In this document: positions 25,063-35,873 of the stretch, in pieces
Layout of the letters: each line of letters begins with the position of its first letter
Numbering within the stretch: position 1 is the first letter of the stretch
DNA from: JANQRZ01 sp965215165
Lineage (GTDB): Bacteria; Bacteroidota; Rhodothermia; Rhodothermales; JANQRZ01
Direction: 5' to 3'
Assembly: GCA_965215165.1 (NCBI GenBank)
Contig: CBDCCX010000006.1
Span: forward strand, 992,001 to 1,056,000
DNA length: 64,000 nucleotides
Program-made: the position numbers and the translations under genes
Notes under the pieces: generated by a model
The model's input: only the letters and a program-made list of their open reading frames with translations
Told to the model about the DNA's origin: nothing
The model's database searches: none

Positions 25063-25767
25063 TTATGAGGGATACGAGGTCACGTCTTGCGGCGGGTCAT
25101 CCGGGCGAGGGGAGCGGTGCGCGGGCGGCTCGGGCAGCGGGGCCATCGGCTCGGGTTGGGTCACCGCGAAGCGGTCCGAGGGCCGGGCCGGAGGAGGCAC
25201 CGACGAAGGCGCAGTGTCCGGCACCGCGCCGCCCCCGCGGAGGACCTCGGCGACGAGCTTCGCCGCCTCGTCACTGCCGCCGCCGAGGGCCTCGCCGAGC
25301 GCCTCCTGAAGAGCCTCGGCGCGGCGCGACCCGTCCTCGGCCGCCCACACCCGCCGCAGGTCGCCGAGCGCAGCGGCCAGCTTCCCGACCGGCTCCTCGA
25401 ACGGGTTGACGAAGCTGGCGGCGAACACGGTCCGGTCGGCGTCGGGGGCCGGCGTCTCCACCGGGTAGAAGCGGACCTCGAACTCGCCGACGGTGAAGCC
25501 GTCGCCGGGGGCGAGCGGCGTGGGCTGGCCCGAGGTGAGGCGCGCGCCGTTGAGGAAGGTGAAGTTCTTGCTGCCCAGGTCGACCAGCTCGTAGGCCCCG
25601 CCGGTGTCGCGGACCTCGGCGTGGCGCTTGCTGACCACACGGCCGGGGTCGGGCAGCGTCAGCAGGTTCTCCCCGTCGCGGCCGATGGTCACGGCCGGCT
25701 GGTCGAAGACGTACACGTCGGGCGGGGCGTCGTCGCCGGAGTGGGAGACCAGCAGCTTGATCGGCAT
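25063..25767 (-). CDS. FHA-domain protein with Pro-rich tail
   Basis: A 234-residue cytoplasmic protein. The ATG at 25767 starts directly at the FHA fold; the longer frame upstream is low-complexity and non-homologous. The FHA domain covers about residues 5-105 with VTIGRDGENLLTLPD, VSKRHAEV and LGSKNFTFLNG, which hold the Arg, Ser, His and Asn used for phospho-Thr binding. A helical segment (about 125-190, KLAAALGDLRRVWAAEDGSR) and a Pro-rich tail follow. It is 63 bp upstream of the FHA-transglycosylase gene in the same direction. It probably reads phosphorylation by the PEGA kinase of this cluster, though the target is unknown. Confidence 0.88.
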   Translation of the reverse strand: MPIKLLVSHSGDDAPPDVYVFDQPAVTIGRDGENLLTLPDPGRVVSKRHAEVRDTGGAYELVDLGSKNFTFLNGARLTSGQPTPLAPGDGFTVGEFEVRFYPVETPAPDADRTVFAASFVNPFEEPVGKLAAALGDLRRVWAAEDGSRRAEALQEALGEALGGGSDEAAKLVAEVLRGGGAVPDTAPSSVPPPARPSDRFAVTQPEPMAPLPEPPAHRSPRPDDPPQDVTSYPS

Positions 25768-25939
25768 CGGGCACGGGGGGCAGGTAGGACAACTCCTTTG
25801 GCGGCACGTCTTGCTCGGCGCTTCCGGAAAGTAGGGACCGCGCCGGCCACAAACAAGATGTGCCGCGACGCACGGCTTCTCGCGTCCGCCACCGCCTGTT
25901 CGGCACGGCCCCTCCGCCCTCTCGCTAGGCCGAGTAGCC

Positions 25940-26275
25940 CTAGGCCTCGCCACCGGGGATGTTGAACGAGAACTGCGGCGTCCCCCCGCCCTCGCCGATG
26001 GCCCCGAAGCTGGCCTCGTAGCGCGAGATGTTCTCCTCGAGGGCCGCCAGCAGCCGCCGCGCGTGCTGCGGCGTCACCACGATCCGGCTCTTGACGCGCG
26101 CCTTCGGCACGCCGGGCATGACGCGGATGAAGTCGAGGATGAACTCCTCGGGCGAGTGCGCGATCATGACGAGGTTCGAGTACGTGCCCTCGGCGATCTC
26201 CTCGGTCAGCTCGATGTTGAGGTGGGGTTGGTTCGGGTTCTGGCCCGGCTGCGGGGCGTCTGGCGCGTCACTCAT
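25940..26275 (-). CDS. DUF3467 protein
   Basis: A 111-residue protein, ATG at 26275, matching the DUF3467 family over its length: IELTEEIAEGTYSNLVMIAH, EEFILDFIRVMPGVPKARV, KSRIVVTPQHARRLLAALEE. Members are short, single-domain and common in Bacteroidota, with no established function. The C-terminus ends in a typical short FNIPGGEA. It is the first gene of the minus-strand run leading into the kinase/FHA cluster, but a 172-bp gap separates it from the FHA gene, so it may be its own unit. Confidence 0.9.
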   Translation of the reverse strand: MSDAPDAPQPGQNPNQPHLNIELTEEIAEGTYSNLVMIAHSPEEFILDFIRVMPGVPKARVKSRIVVTPQHARRLLAALEENISRYEASFGAIGEGGGTPQFSFNIPGGEA

Positions 26276-26412
26276 GGGGATCTGGCTCGGGAGGTGGGGA
26301 AGAAGAGGAGCCGAAGATAAGAGGGGCGGTGGGTCGGTGACGGTGAGTCGGGGGATCGGGCGTAGAGACCAACGGCCTTCGTCCGGTTCACGCGCGGTGC
26401 CCTTCCCGATCA

Positions 26413-26431
26413 GGGCGAACGCCGTTCGCCC
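26413..26431. repeat. Dispersed GGGGCGA-type palindrome, copy 1
   Basis: GGGCGAAC and CGTTCGCCC arms form a 19-bp near-perfect palindrome followed by CCTA. It belongs with the longer copies at 32396-32423 and 41026-41050, with AA in place of AC. It lies between the DUF3467 and cystathionine beta-synthase genes, and no gene is visible in this 206-bp gap. Confidence 0.6.
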
Positions 26432-26481
26432 CTATGATGCGGAGCCAAACCGGGTCACCACCTCTGCCAGTTCATTCTGCC

Positions 26482-27864
26482 CTACCGGCCCGCCTCGGCG
26501 AGGGCTGCGATCAGGTCCGAGCGCGAGATGATGCGGAGGCCGGTGGGGCCGTGCACGAGCACGGCCCCCGGCGGCGCGTCGAGCGCGGCCGACAGCTCCT
26601 CGGCCGAGGCGTTCGCGGCGACGACCGGAAGCGGATCGCCCATCACCTCGCCGGCGGTCCGGTCCCGCGCCGCCGGGTCGTCCACGAGCAGCCCGAGCAC
26701 CAAGCGCTCGGTCAGGCTGCCGACGACCGCGCCGTCCTCCACCACGGGAAGCTGCGAGATGCCGTGCTCGGTCATCCGGGCGACGCCCTCGGCCAGGGTC
26801 TCGCCCGGCGCGACGGCGACGACGCCGTTCCGCTCACCGCGCTGCAAGATGCTCTCCACCGTCACACCCGCGCGCTCGTCAAGGAAGCCGTGGCGGCGCA
26901 TCCACTCGTCGTTGTAGGTCTTCGAGAGGTAGCGGAACCCCGAGTCCGGCAGCAGCACCACCACCACGTCGTCCGGCTCGAGCTCGGCGCGGTGGTCGTC
27001 GAGCCAGTCCATCATCCCGGCCACGGCCATCCCGCAGCTCTGCCCGACGAACAGGCCCTCCTCGCGCGCGAGCCGCCGCGTCATCTGCATCGACGCCTTG
27101 TCGGTCACCTGCACGAAGTCGTCGACGAGCGAGAAGTCCATGTTGCCCGCCAGGATGTCCTCGCCGACGCCCTCGGTGAAGTAGGGGTAGATCTCGGACT
27201 CGTCGAAGACGCCGGTGTGGAAGTAGACGTGGTAGACCGAGCCGAAGGGGTCCACGCCGACGGTCACGAGGTCGGGGTTGTGCTCCTTGAGGTACTTCGT
27301 GGTGCCGGAGATCGTGCCGCCGGTGCCGGCCCCGGCGAAGTAGTGGGTGATGCGGCCGTCGGTCTGCTGCCACAGCTCGGGGCCGGAGGTCCGGTAGTGG
27401 GCTTCGGCGTTGGCCGGGTGGTCGTACTGGTTCGGGTAGAACGAGTTGGGAATCTCCTCAGACAGGCGCTTGGCGACGGAGTAGTACGAGCGTGGGTCGT
27501 CCGGGGCGACGGCCGTCGGGCAGACGATCACCTCGGCCCCGAAGGCGCGGAGCACGTCGGTCTTCTCGTGGCTCTGCTTGTCGGTGGTGGTGAAGATGCA
27601 TGTGTAGCCCTTTGCAATAGCGGCAATCGCGAGGCCCGCGCCGGTGTTGCCGCTCGTGCCCTCGATGATCGTCCCGCCGGGCCGGAGCAGCCCCTTCGCC
27701 TCCGCGTCCTCGATCATCGCCACCCCGATCCGGTCCTTGACCGAGCCGCCGGGGTTCGTGAACTCGACCTTGGCGAGCACCGTGCAGGGCACGTCGGCCG
27801 GGATGCGGTGGAGCTGGACGAGCGGCGTGTCGCCGATGGTGCCGAGGATGGTGTCGTGCCACAT
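26482..27864 (-). CDS. Cystathionine beta-synthase (PLP enzyme with CBS-domain pair)
   Basis: A 460-residue enzyme. The ATG at 27864 is the family start (MWHDTILGTIGDTPLVQL); upstream codons are non-homologous. The PLP-binding Lys43 is in NPGGSVKDRIG, the phosphate-binding loop is EGTSGNTGAG, and further landmarks are GTGGTISGTTKYL and VVVLLPDSGFRYLSK. The C-terminal 120 residues form a CBS pair (VAPGETLAEGVARMTEHGIS; GEVMGDPLPVVAANAS). The length and CBS pair favour cystathionine beta-synthase over plain cysteine synthase A. It condenses serine (or O-acetylserine) with homocysteine or sulfide in transsulfuration. It is divergent from the histidine kinase gene across 229 bp. Confidence 0.92.
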   Translation of the reverse strand: MWHDTILGTIGDTPLVQLHRIPADVPCTVLAKVEFTNPGGSVKDRIGVAMIEDAEAKGLLRPGGTIIEGTSGNTGAGLAIAAIAKGYTCIFTTTDKQSHEKTDVLRAFGAEVIVCPTAVAPDDPRSYYSVAKRLSEEIPNSFYPNQYDHPANAEAHYRTSGPELWQQTDGRITHYFAGAGTGGTISGTTKYLKEHNPDLVTVGVDPFGSVYHVYFHTGVFDESEIYPYFTEGVGEDILAGNMDFSLVDDFVQVTDKASMQMTRRLAREEGLFVGQSCGMAVAGMMDWLDDHRAELEPDDVVVVLLPDSGFRYLSKTYNDEWMRRHGFLDERAGVTVESILQRGERNGVVAVAPGETLAEGVARMTEHGISQLPVVEDGAVVGSLTERLVLGLLVDDPAARDRTAGEVMGDPLPVVAANASAEELSAALDAPPGAVLVHGPTGLRIISRSDLIAALAEAGR

Positions 27865-28093
27865 GCGGATCGGGGTCGGGAGAGCGAGGGGCCAAAAGGT
27901 ACGGGGCGAGGCGCAGCCCCGGCCCGCCGCCCGAGCCGGATTCGCGACGACTTGACGGCCGGCCGGCCGGCCGCGCTGCGTGCTGCGCTGCGCGCCGTGC
28001 CGAGGACTTGCACGAGAGCCTCTGCTGCCGCTATCCTTGCCCACGGTCGCCGGCCGTCGCCGGACGCGCCCCTCCCCTTGCTGCCTCAGCACT

Positions 28094-29554
28094 ATGGACT
28101 CGAGCTCGCCCGACCTCCCCCTGCTCGCCCCGGAAGTCCTGTCGGCCACGGTCTCCGCCCGCGGCGAGCGCCTGGGCTCGAACGCCGCCTGGGACCTGGT
28201 CTTCGGCCGCGACGGCCTCTGGGACCGCCTCGCCCCCGAGGACCGGCGCTACGCGAGCGACTACATCGGCGAGGCCGCTGCCGGCTCGCTCATCACGCAC
28301 CAGATGTTCCTCGTCGCCCGCCACCACGAGGACCTGCCGGCCCCGGTGCTGCTCAACTTCCTGCCGGTCCACCTGCCCGAGACGCGCGCCGGCGCGCGGC
28401 CGGTCGTCATCACCGGCGAGGTGCTCCAGGAGCCCCGCCGCTGGGCCGCCGACCAGACCAAGCGGCGGCGCATGGAGATGCTCGGCCAGATGGCGATGGG
28501 CATCGCGCACGACTTCAACAACCTGCTGACCAGCATCCTCGGCCACGTCGAGCTGCTCAAGGGGGCCTTCGAGGAGCTGCCGGAGATGCTCTACCACCAG
28601 GAACAGCTCACGACCATCGAGCGGGCGGCGCTCGACGGGGCCGCGCTCGTCCGCAAAATCCAGCGCTACATCCGTCACGAGAAGCGGCAGCGCTTCGAGT
28701 CGGTCGACCTCACGGCGATCGTCGACGAGGTGGCCTCGCTGACCCGGCCGTACTGGTTCAACGAGCCGCGCCGCAGAGGCATCGCCATCCGCCTCGTCCG
28801 CCAGCTCAGCGTCGTCCCCCCGATCAGCGGGGCCGAGTCCGAGCTGCGCGAGGTGTTCGTCAACCTGATCCTGAACGCCGTCCAGGCCATGCCCGACGGC
28901 GGCACCCTCACGCTCGGCACCCGGCTCGACGGCTCCAGCGTCGTCGCCGAGGTCACCGACACCGGGGTCGGCATCGACCAGGCCGCGCAGCACCGCATCT
29001 TCGAGCCGCTCTTCACCACCAAGGGCGAGAACGGGACCGGGATGGGCCTGACCGTGTCCTACGGCATCGTGCAGGAGCACGGCGGCGACGTGGCCGTGGC
29101 GAGCGAGCCGGGCGAGGGCACGCGCTTCAGCCTCCACTTCCCGGCGGCCCCCACCGCCTCGGTCGTCTCCGAACCCGAGGTCCCGCTGTCCCCCCCGCGC
29201 GCGGCCTCGGCGCGGATCCTGGTGGTCGATGACGAGCCGGCCGTCCGCAACGTCACCGCCCGCCTGCTCGCCACCCGGGACTACGCCGTGGAGGAGGCCA
29301 GCGGCGGCTCCGAAGCGCTCGCCCTGCTCGACGACGAGACGGTCGACCTGGTCGTGACCGACCTCGGGATGCCCGAGATGAGCGGCAGCGAGCTAGCCTA
29401 CCGCATCCGCCAGCGCCTCCCCGACCTGCCGATCATCCTGCTCACCGGCCACACCGACGCCGAGGACCAGGCTGGTCACGCCGACGCTGTGGTGCGCAAG
29501 CCTTTTCAGATCAAGATTCTAGATGAGGTGATCCAGCGGCTTCTGACGGAGTAG
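28094..29554 (+). CDS. Soluble histidine kinase with C-terminal receiver domain
   Basis: A 486-residue hybrid kinase, ATG at 28094 (MDSSSPDLPLL). There is no membrane helix. The first 115 residues look like a small PAS-type sensor. The H-box MGIAHDFNNLLTSILGHVEL has the phospho-acceptor His139 in the NtrB-like HDFNN context. ATPase boxes follow: NLILNAVQAMPDGG (N), DTGVGI (G1), GTGMGLTVSYGIVQEHGG (G2). After a linker, a receiver domain (ILVVDDEPAVRNVTAR) carries Asp423 in VTDLGMPEMSG and the conserved Lys in VVRKPF. No separate response regulator is adjacent, so output probably goes through phosphorelay to another protein. The signal is unknown. Confidence 0.92.
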   Translation: MDSSSPDLPLLAPEVLSATVSARGERLGSNAAWDLVFGRDGLWDRLAPEDRRYASDYIGEAAAGSLITHQMFLVARHHEDLPAPVLLNFLPVHLPETRAGARPVVITGEVLQEPRRWAADQTKRRRMEMLGQMAMGIAHDFNNLLTSILGHVELLKGAFEELPEMLYHQEQLTTIERAALDGAALVRKIQRYIRHEKRQRFESVDLTAIVDEVASLTRPYWFNEPRRRGIAIRLVRQLSVVPPISGAESELREVFVNLILNAVQAMPDGGTLTLGTRLDGSSVVAEVTDTGVGIDQAAQHRIFEPLFTTKGENGTGMGLTVSYGIVQEHGGDVAVASEPGEGTRFSLHFPAAPTASVVSEPEVPLSPPRAASARILVVDDEPAVRNVTARLLATRDYAVEEASGGSEALALLDDETVDLVVTDLGMPEMSGSELAYRIRQRLPDLPIILLTGHTDAEDQAGHADAVVRKPFQIKILDEVIQRLLTE

Positions 29555-29796
29555 CGAGAAGGGGCGTCTGGGGCGCGGAGGGCCAGGAGGGTTGGGCGGG
29601 ACAAGAGGAGACACTCGGATGAACGGCGACGCTGCGCGCGCCCTCCTTTCCCTCCCCACCCTCCCTTCTCCCCACGCCCATCCTTTCTCGCCCCCGCCAC
29701 TTTGTCACGCCCGGTGGCTGGCATGGTTTTGGGCGAAGGCGGGAAACACCCGCGGACCTCCCCCCGCCACGTTTCTCGATTACACAACCCAACGTA

Positions 29797-32367
<2,571 letters not shown>

Positions 32368-32395
32368 GCCAGCCGTCACGCATTAGCAGAACCTC

Positions 32396-32423
32396 GTAGG
32401 GGCGACCGGCCGGTCGCCCCTAC
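32396..32423. repeat. Dispersed palindrome, copy 2 (perfect)
   Basis: A perfect 28-bp palindrome with arms GTAGGGGCGACCGG and CCGGTCGCCCCTAC. It lies between convergent genes (lon and a minus-strand small gene) and supplies the TAG stop of the latter. It could fold as a strong hairpin and act as a bidirectional transcription barrier. Confidence 0.9.
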
Positions 32424-32803
32424 GTCTTTGTTGGCAGAGGCTTCAACTCGATCACCCATTCCATCAGCTCCAGTGGAGGCCCCTCCGGTTCCCCGTTCCA
32501 CGGCCCGATGAGACCGAGGGCACCTAGCTTGATGTCCTGCCTCCGATAAAACAAGGCTCGCTCTAGGACAGGAAGCGAAGCCCGTGTAGCGATGCCGTGC
32601 AGCCCTCCGAGCACGAACCAGGCACGGAGGAGCATGTCGCTACTCCCACCTTCGGCCTCCGAGAGAAGCCGCAGCAGCGTCTCCTCGTCCGGGTCCGGGA
32701 TGCCATAGTACCGGGTCACCGCCTTCCGATTGCGCGCGCCCCCCTCCGCCTTTTGTTCGGGTGTGCGCGGAGTACCGGCGACCGGACCTATGATGAGCCG
32801 CAT
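32420..32803 (-). CDS. Hypothetical helical-repeat-like protein
   Basis: A 127-residue protein, ATG at 32803. The body (DEETLLRLLSEAEGGSSDML, WFVLGGLHGIATRASLPVLE, FYRRQDIKLGALGLIGPW) has the paired amphipathic helices of a HEAT-like repeat. I cannot assign a function. Its stop codon is provided by the palindrome at 32396-32423, so the original 3' end may have been altered by that element. Downstream on the same strand there is only lon, in the opposite direction. Confidence 0.65.
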   Translation of the reverse strand: MRLIIGPVAGTPRTPEQKAEGGARNRKAVTRYYGIPDPDEETLLRLLSEAEGGSSDMLLRAWFVLGGLHGIATRASLPVLERALFYRRQDIKLGALGLIGPWNGEPEGPPLELMEWVIELKPLPTKT

Positions 32804-32827
32804 TCGGGTTCTCCTGGCGTCTCACGC

Positions 32828-33025
32828 TCAGACGGTGCCCGGTTTACTGTGAAGCCATCCGACCAAGAACCCGCCGAGCGCTCCTACCGGAACGCCCGCG
32901 CCGACCCAGAACCCCATCTCGCCCGTCGCAGCCCCCACGGCCGCGCCAACGGCAACCCCGACGGCCGTGCCGACCCCAACGGCTCGGTTGTGAGAAGGGT
33001 CGGCGAGGGGGTCGCGTTGGCTCAT
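32828..33025 (-). CDS. Small glycine-zipper membrane protein
   Basis: A 65-residue hypothetical protein, ATG at 33025. After a polar N-terminus (MSQRDPLADPSHN) it consists of Gly/Ala/Val-rich helices (AVGVGTAVGVAVGAAVGAAT; FWVGAGVPVGALGGFLVGWL) with the GxxxG spacing of glycine-zipper membrane proteins. It lies within a run of four small minus-strand genes. Function unknown. Confidence 0.6.
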   Translation of the reverse strand: MSQRDPLADPSHNRAVGVGTAVGVAVGAAVGAATGEMGFWVGAGVPVGALGGFLVGWLHSKPGTV

Positions 33026-33058
33026 GGCAAATCGGGGATACGGGCGAGGGCACTCCGT

Positions 33059-33295
33059 CTAGCGCCGCTCGTCCCACTCGTCGAGGATCGTGGCGTCCTC
33101 CATGTTCGGGTCGATCTCGCGCTTGAAGGCCTGCTCGGTCTCGGCGACGGTGGAGGCGGCGCGGTCGAGCGTGCGGTCGATGAGGCGAGCGGTGAGGCGC
33201 ACGGCAGTGCCGCCGACCAGCAGCGCTTTGCCCGCTGCGCCCGCTCGCTCGAAGCGAGCGATCCAGCGCTCGGTCTGGTCCAGGACCTCACTCAT
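33059..33295 (-). CDS. Small hypothetical protein
   Basis: A 78-residue protein. The ATG at 33295 overlaps the stop of the upstream gene by 4 bp (ATGA), indicating translational coupling. The sequence is a mostly helical protein (QTERWIARFERAGAAGKALL, VRLTARLIDRTLDRAASTVA, ETEQAFKREIDPNMEDATIL) without a recognisable domain; the central part may touch the membrane. Together with the next gene it forms a two-gene unit of unknown function. Confidence 0.65.
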   Translation of the reverse strand: MSEVLDQTERWIARFERAGAAGKALLVGGTAVRLTARLIDRTLDRAASTVAETEQAFKREIDPNMEDATILDEWDERR

Positions 33296-33612
33296 GCCTC
33301 GTCCTCGTCGGTCTTGGTGCTGCGGGCGCGCTTGGCCGAGGTCGGCGGCGTGGCGGGGTTCGGCCCGCCAGCGTCGGCATCGGTGCCCCACATCGGGCGG
33401 TTCCAGGCACTCTCTCCCCAGCCGAAGTCGTAGCTCGCTACGCGCTCGAGCACGTCGGCCAGCCCGCGGCCCGCGTCCTCGACGGCCTGGCCGAGCGTGG
33501 CAAAGGTCGCCTCGACGACGAAGGCGGTTTTATCTTGGGTCTCCAGCTTCTCGAACTCGGCGCGGGCTTTGAAATACTGCGCGCGCGCGGTCTCTCGTCG
33601 GGGGTCCGGCAT
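33292..33612 (-). CDS. Small hypothetical protein coupled to the 33059-33295 gene
   Basis: A 106-residue protein, ATG at 33612. The N-terminal half is helical (REQA-type charged residues, AQYFKARAEFEKLETQDKTA, ATLGQAVEDAGRGLADVLER). The C-terminal 40 residues are low-complexity and charged (SAKRARSTKTDEDEA). No family recognised. It is divergent from rsgA with 85 bp between starts, a likely two-way promoter region. Confidence 0.65.
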   Translation of the reverse strand: MPDPRRETARAQYFKARAEFEKLETQDKTAFVVEATFATLGQAVEDAGRGLADVLERVASYDFGWGESAWNRPMWGTDADAGGPNPATPPTSAKRARSTKTDEDEA

Positions 33613-33697
33613 GGTCGGCTCGGGCTAGGGCGCGGGTGGATTCCCGCGCGGGCTGTGTCTCGCCGTTTCACGGACCCTCGCTCGCCAAGTTTCGCCG

Positions 33698-34666
33698 ATG
33701 CCCGACGCGCTGCCGCCCGACCGCCCCGAGCCGCCCCTCCGCGAGGGCCTCGTCCTCCGCTCAACCGGAAGCTGGTACGAGGTGCGCTCGGACGGCGAAA
33801 CGGTCCAGGCCCGCGTCCGGGGCAAGTTCCGGCTGGAGGAGCGCGACGTGACGAACCCCGTTGCCGTAGGCGACCGCGTCGCGATGCGGATGGGGGACGA
33901 CGGGACCGGGCTCATCACGGAGCTGTTCCCGCGCCACAACAAGCTCAGCCGCCGGGCCGCCGGGCGTCGGCACGGCCGCGAGCACGTGCTGATCGCGAAT
34001 GTCGACGCGGCGTGGTGCGTGCAGGCGGCCAAGCTGCCGTCGTTCAACCCCGGCTTCGTGGACCGATTCCTCGTGATGGCCGAGGTCTACGGCGTCCCGG
34101 CCGGCATCGTCATCAACAAGGCCGACCTGGTCGAGGTCGCCGAGCACGCCGAGGACTTGGGCTACTGGCAGGCGCTCTACGAGTCCCTCGGCTACCCGGT
34201 GCTGCTGCTGAGCGCCGAGACCGGCGACGGGGTCGAGGACTTCGGCGAGCGGCTGACCGACAAGATTTCGGTCGTCGCCGGGCCGAGCGGCGTCGGCAAG
34301 TCGACCCTGCTCAACGCCGTCGATCCGAGCCTGGAGTTGCGGACGGGCGAGGTCAGCCGGAAGACCCGCAAGGGCAAGCACACGACGACGTTCGCCGAGC
34401 TGCTCCCCGTCGCGGGCGGCTACGTCGCCGACACGCCGGGCATCCGGGAGTACGGGCTGTGGGACCTGGAGCCGGAGGAGCTGTCGGGCTACTTCGTCGA
34501 GATGCTGCCCTACCTCGACGACTGCAAGTTCTCGCCGTGCTCGCACGACCACGAGCCGGCGTGCGCGGTCAAGGCGGCGGTCGAGGGCGACGAGATCGCG
34601 CCGGAGCGGTACCTGTCGTACCTCGGCCTGCTGGCCTCGCTCCGGGGCGAGGACGTCGGCCGATGA
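33698..34666 (+). CDS. rsgA: Ribosome small-subunit-dependent GTPase A
   Basis: A 322-residue circularly permuted GTPase, ATG at 33698. An N-terminal OB-like domain (VLRSTGSWYEVRSDGETVQA) comes first. The G motifs follow in permuted order: NKADLVEV (G4) before GPSGVGKSTLLNAV (G1) and ADTPGIREYGL (G3). A C-terminal zinc site is in CKFSPCSHDHEPACAV with the spacing usual for RsgA. It matures and checks 30S subunits in the cytoplasm. It overlaps the next gene by 4 bp (ATGA). Confidence 0.96.
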   Translation: MPDALPPDRPEPPLREGLVLRSTGSWYEVRSDGETVQARVRGKFRLEERDVTNPVAVGDRVAMRMGDDGTGLITELFPRHNKLSRRAAGRRHGREHVLIANVDAAWCVQAAKLPSFNPGFVDRFLVMAEVYGVPAGIVINKADLVEVAEHAEDLGYWQALYESLGYPVLLLSAETGDGVEDFGERLTDKISVVAGPSGVGKSTLLNAVDPSLELRTGEVSRKTRKGKHTTTFAELLPVAGGYVADTPGIREYGLWDLEPEELSGYFVEMLPYLDDCKFSPCSHDHEPACAVKAAVEGDEIAPERYLSYLGLLASLRGEDVGR

Positions 34667-35742
34667 GCCGCCGCCTCGGGTATCCGCTGGGCCTCGCTGT
34701 GCTCTCCCTGGTGATGGCGTGGCTGTACGGCGAGATCGACTACCTCGGCGCGTTCGCAGGCGTGGACCTGCGCCACTACCGGGCCCTCGCGCACGGTGCG
34801 GCCGACGTACCGCGCCCGTTCGCGCATCGCCTCCTCGGCCCGTCTCTCGTCGGCCTCCTGCCGGTGCCGGACCCGGCTGGCTTTCGTCTCCTGACGACGG
34901 CAACGCTCGTCGCACTCACACTCGGACTCTATGGCTTCGGGCAGCGGCTCGGCCTCGCTCCGAGGGGCGCGGCGCTCGCGGCGGCGCTCGTTCCGTTCAA
35001 CCCCTACGTGTTCGGCTTCCCCGCTTTCAACGCCTTTCAGCTCAACGATGCGCTCGGGATGGCGTTTGCGCTGGCCGCCTTTGGTGCCCTCGCAAAACGA
35101 CACTGGGTCTGGTATGCCGTCGCGCTCGCGCTGGGGGCGGCGACGCGTGAGGTGGCCCTCCTCGTGATCCCGGCCGCGCTCGTGTTTCTCTGGGAGCGCG
35201 ATGCGCTGCGGTCTGACGGGATCCGCTGGATCGCTGCGTCGTCGCCGGCTGTCCTGGTATTCGTCGGGCTGCGCCTCCTCGTGCCGGCCGACGGACCGGG
35301 CTTCTTGCTCCTCCTGAGCGATCACGTCGCAAAGGCGCTCGATCCAGTGACGTGGTACCGCTTGCTCGTCAACGCGTGGGCCCCGCTCGGCCTCCTGCCG
35401 TTGGTTTTCTGGCGCACCACGGTGGACGTCGCCCGCCGTCACCTCTTCCTCGTCGCCTTCGCCGGCCTCGTGCTCGGCAGTGCACTCTTCGGCGGCGACC
35501 AGGAGCGGCTCGTCGCCCCAGCGTGTGTGGCAGTGTATCCGCTCGTCGGGAGGATTCTGGAGGACGCGCGGTGGACCCGGCCGGCGCTCGCGGTGCTCTT
35601 CGCCTGCGCCTTCGTGACGAGCCTGCACCACCTCACCGCGCGCTTCCCGCTGCCGGAGCGGACGTGGACCATCGCCCTCTCGCTCCTCGCCCTCGTGGTG
35701 GCGACGGCGGCGGGGTGGGCCGCCAAAAGCAGACAGCGGTAG
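34663..35742 (+). CDS. Polytopic membrane protein of unknown function
   Basis: A 359-residue protein with about nine to ten membrane helices. The ATG at 34663 overlaps the rsgA stop. Early residues include ALAHGAADVPRPFAHRLLGP, a loop pattern seen in polyprenyl-linked glycosyltransferase-like or surface glycopolymer proteins, followed by hydrophobic helices (LLTTATLVALTLGLYGFGQ, FLVAFAGLVLGSALFGG). Acidic and Arg residues in early loops (ATREVALLVIPAALVFLWER) would fit such enzymes, but no catalytic motif is certain. Coupling to rsgA seems positional rather than functional. Confidence 0.7.
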   Translation: MSRRLGYPLGLAVLSLVMAWLYGEIDYLGAFAGVDLRHYRALAHGAADVPRPFAHRLLGPSLVGLLPVPDPAGFRLLTTATLVALTLGLYGFGQRLGLAPRGAALAAALVPFNPYVFGFPAFNAFQLNDALGMAFALAAFGALAKRHWVWYAVALALGAATREVALLVIPAALVFLWERDALRSDGIRWIAASSPAVLVFVGLRLLVPADGPGFLLLLSDHVAKALDPVTWYRLLVNAWAPLGLLPLVFWRTTVDVARRHLFLVAFAGLVLGSALFGGDQERLVAPACVAVYPLVGRILEDARWTRPALAVLFACAFVTSLHHLTARFPLPERTWTIALSLLALVVATAAGWAAKSRQR

Positions 35743-35873
35743 CGTGCGCCCCCCCTCGGCACGTTTGGCGCGAGAGAAGCCAGATGCCGTAGCATCGGGC
35801 GACGAGCGCCACGCTGCGAGCGCAACGCCGACGGGCCGGTTCGCAGCCGCTCGCAGCCCGCCTCGCCGACGCT

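Noticed and set aside
26434..29232. Long plus-strand open frame opposite the cystathionine beta-synthase gene
   Set aside because: Arg/Pro/Ala-rich antisense translation typical of high-GC codon bias; the minus-strand gene and the plus-strand kinase explain the region.
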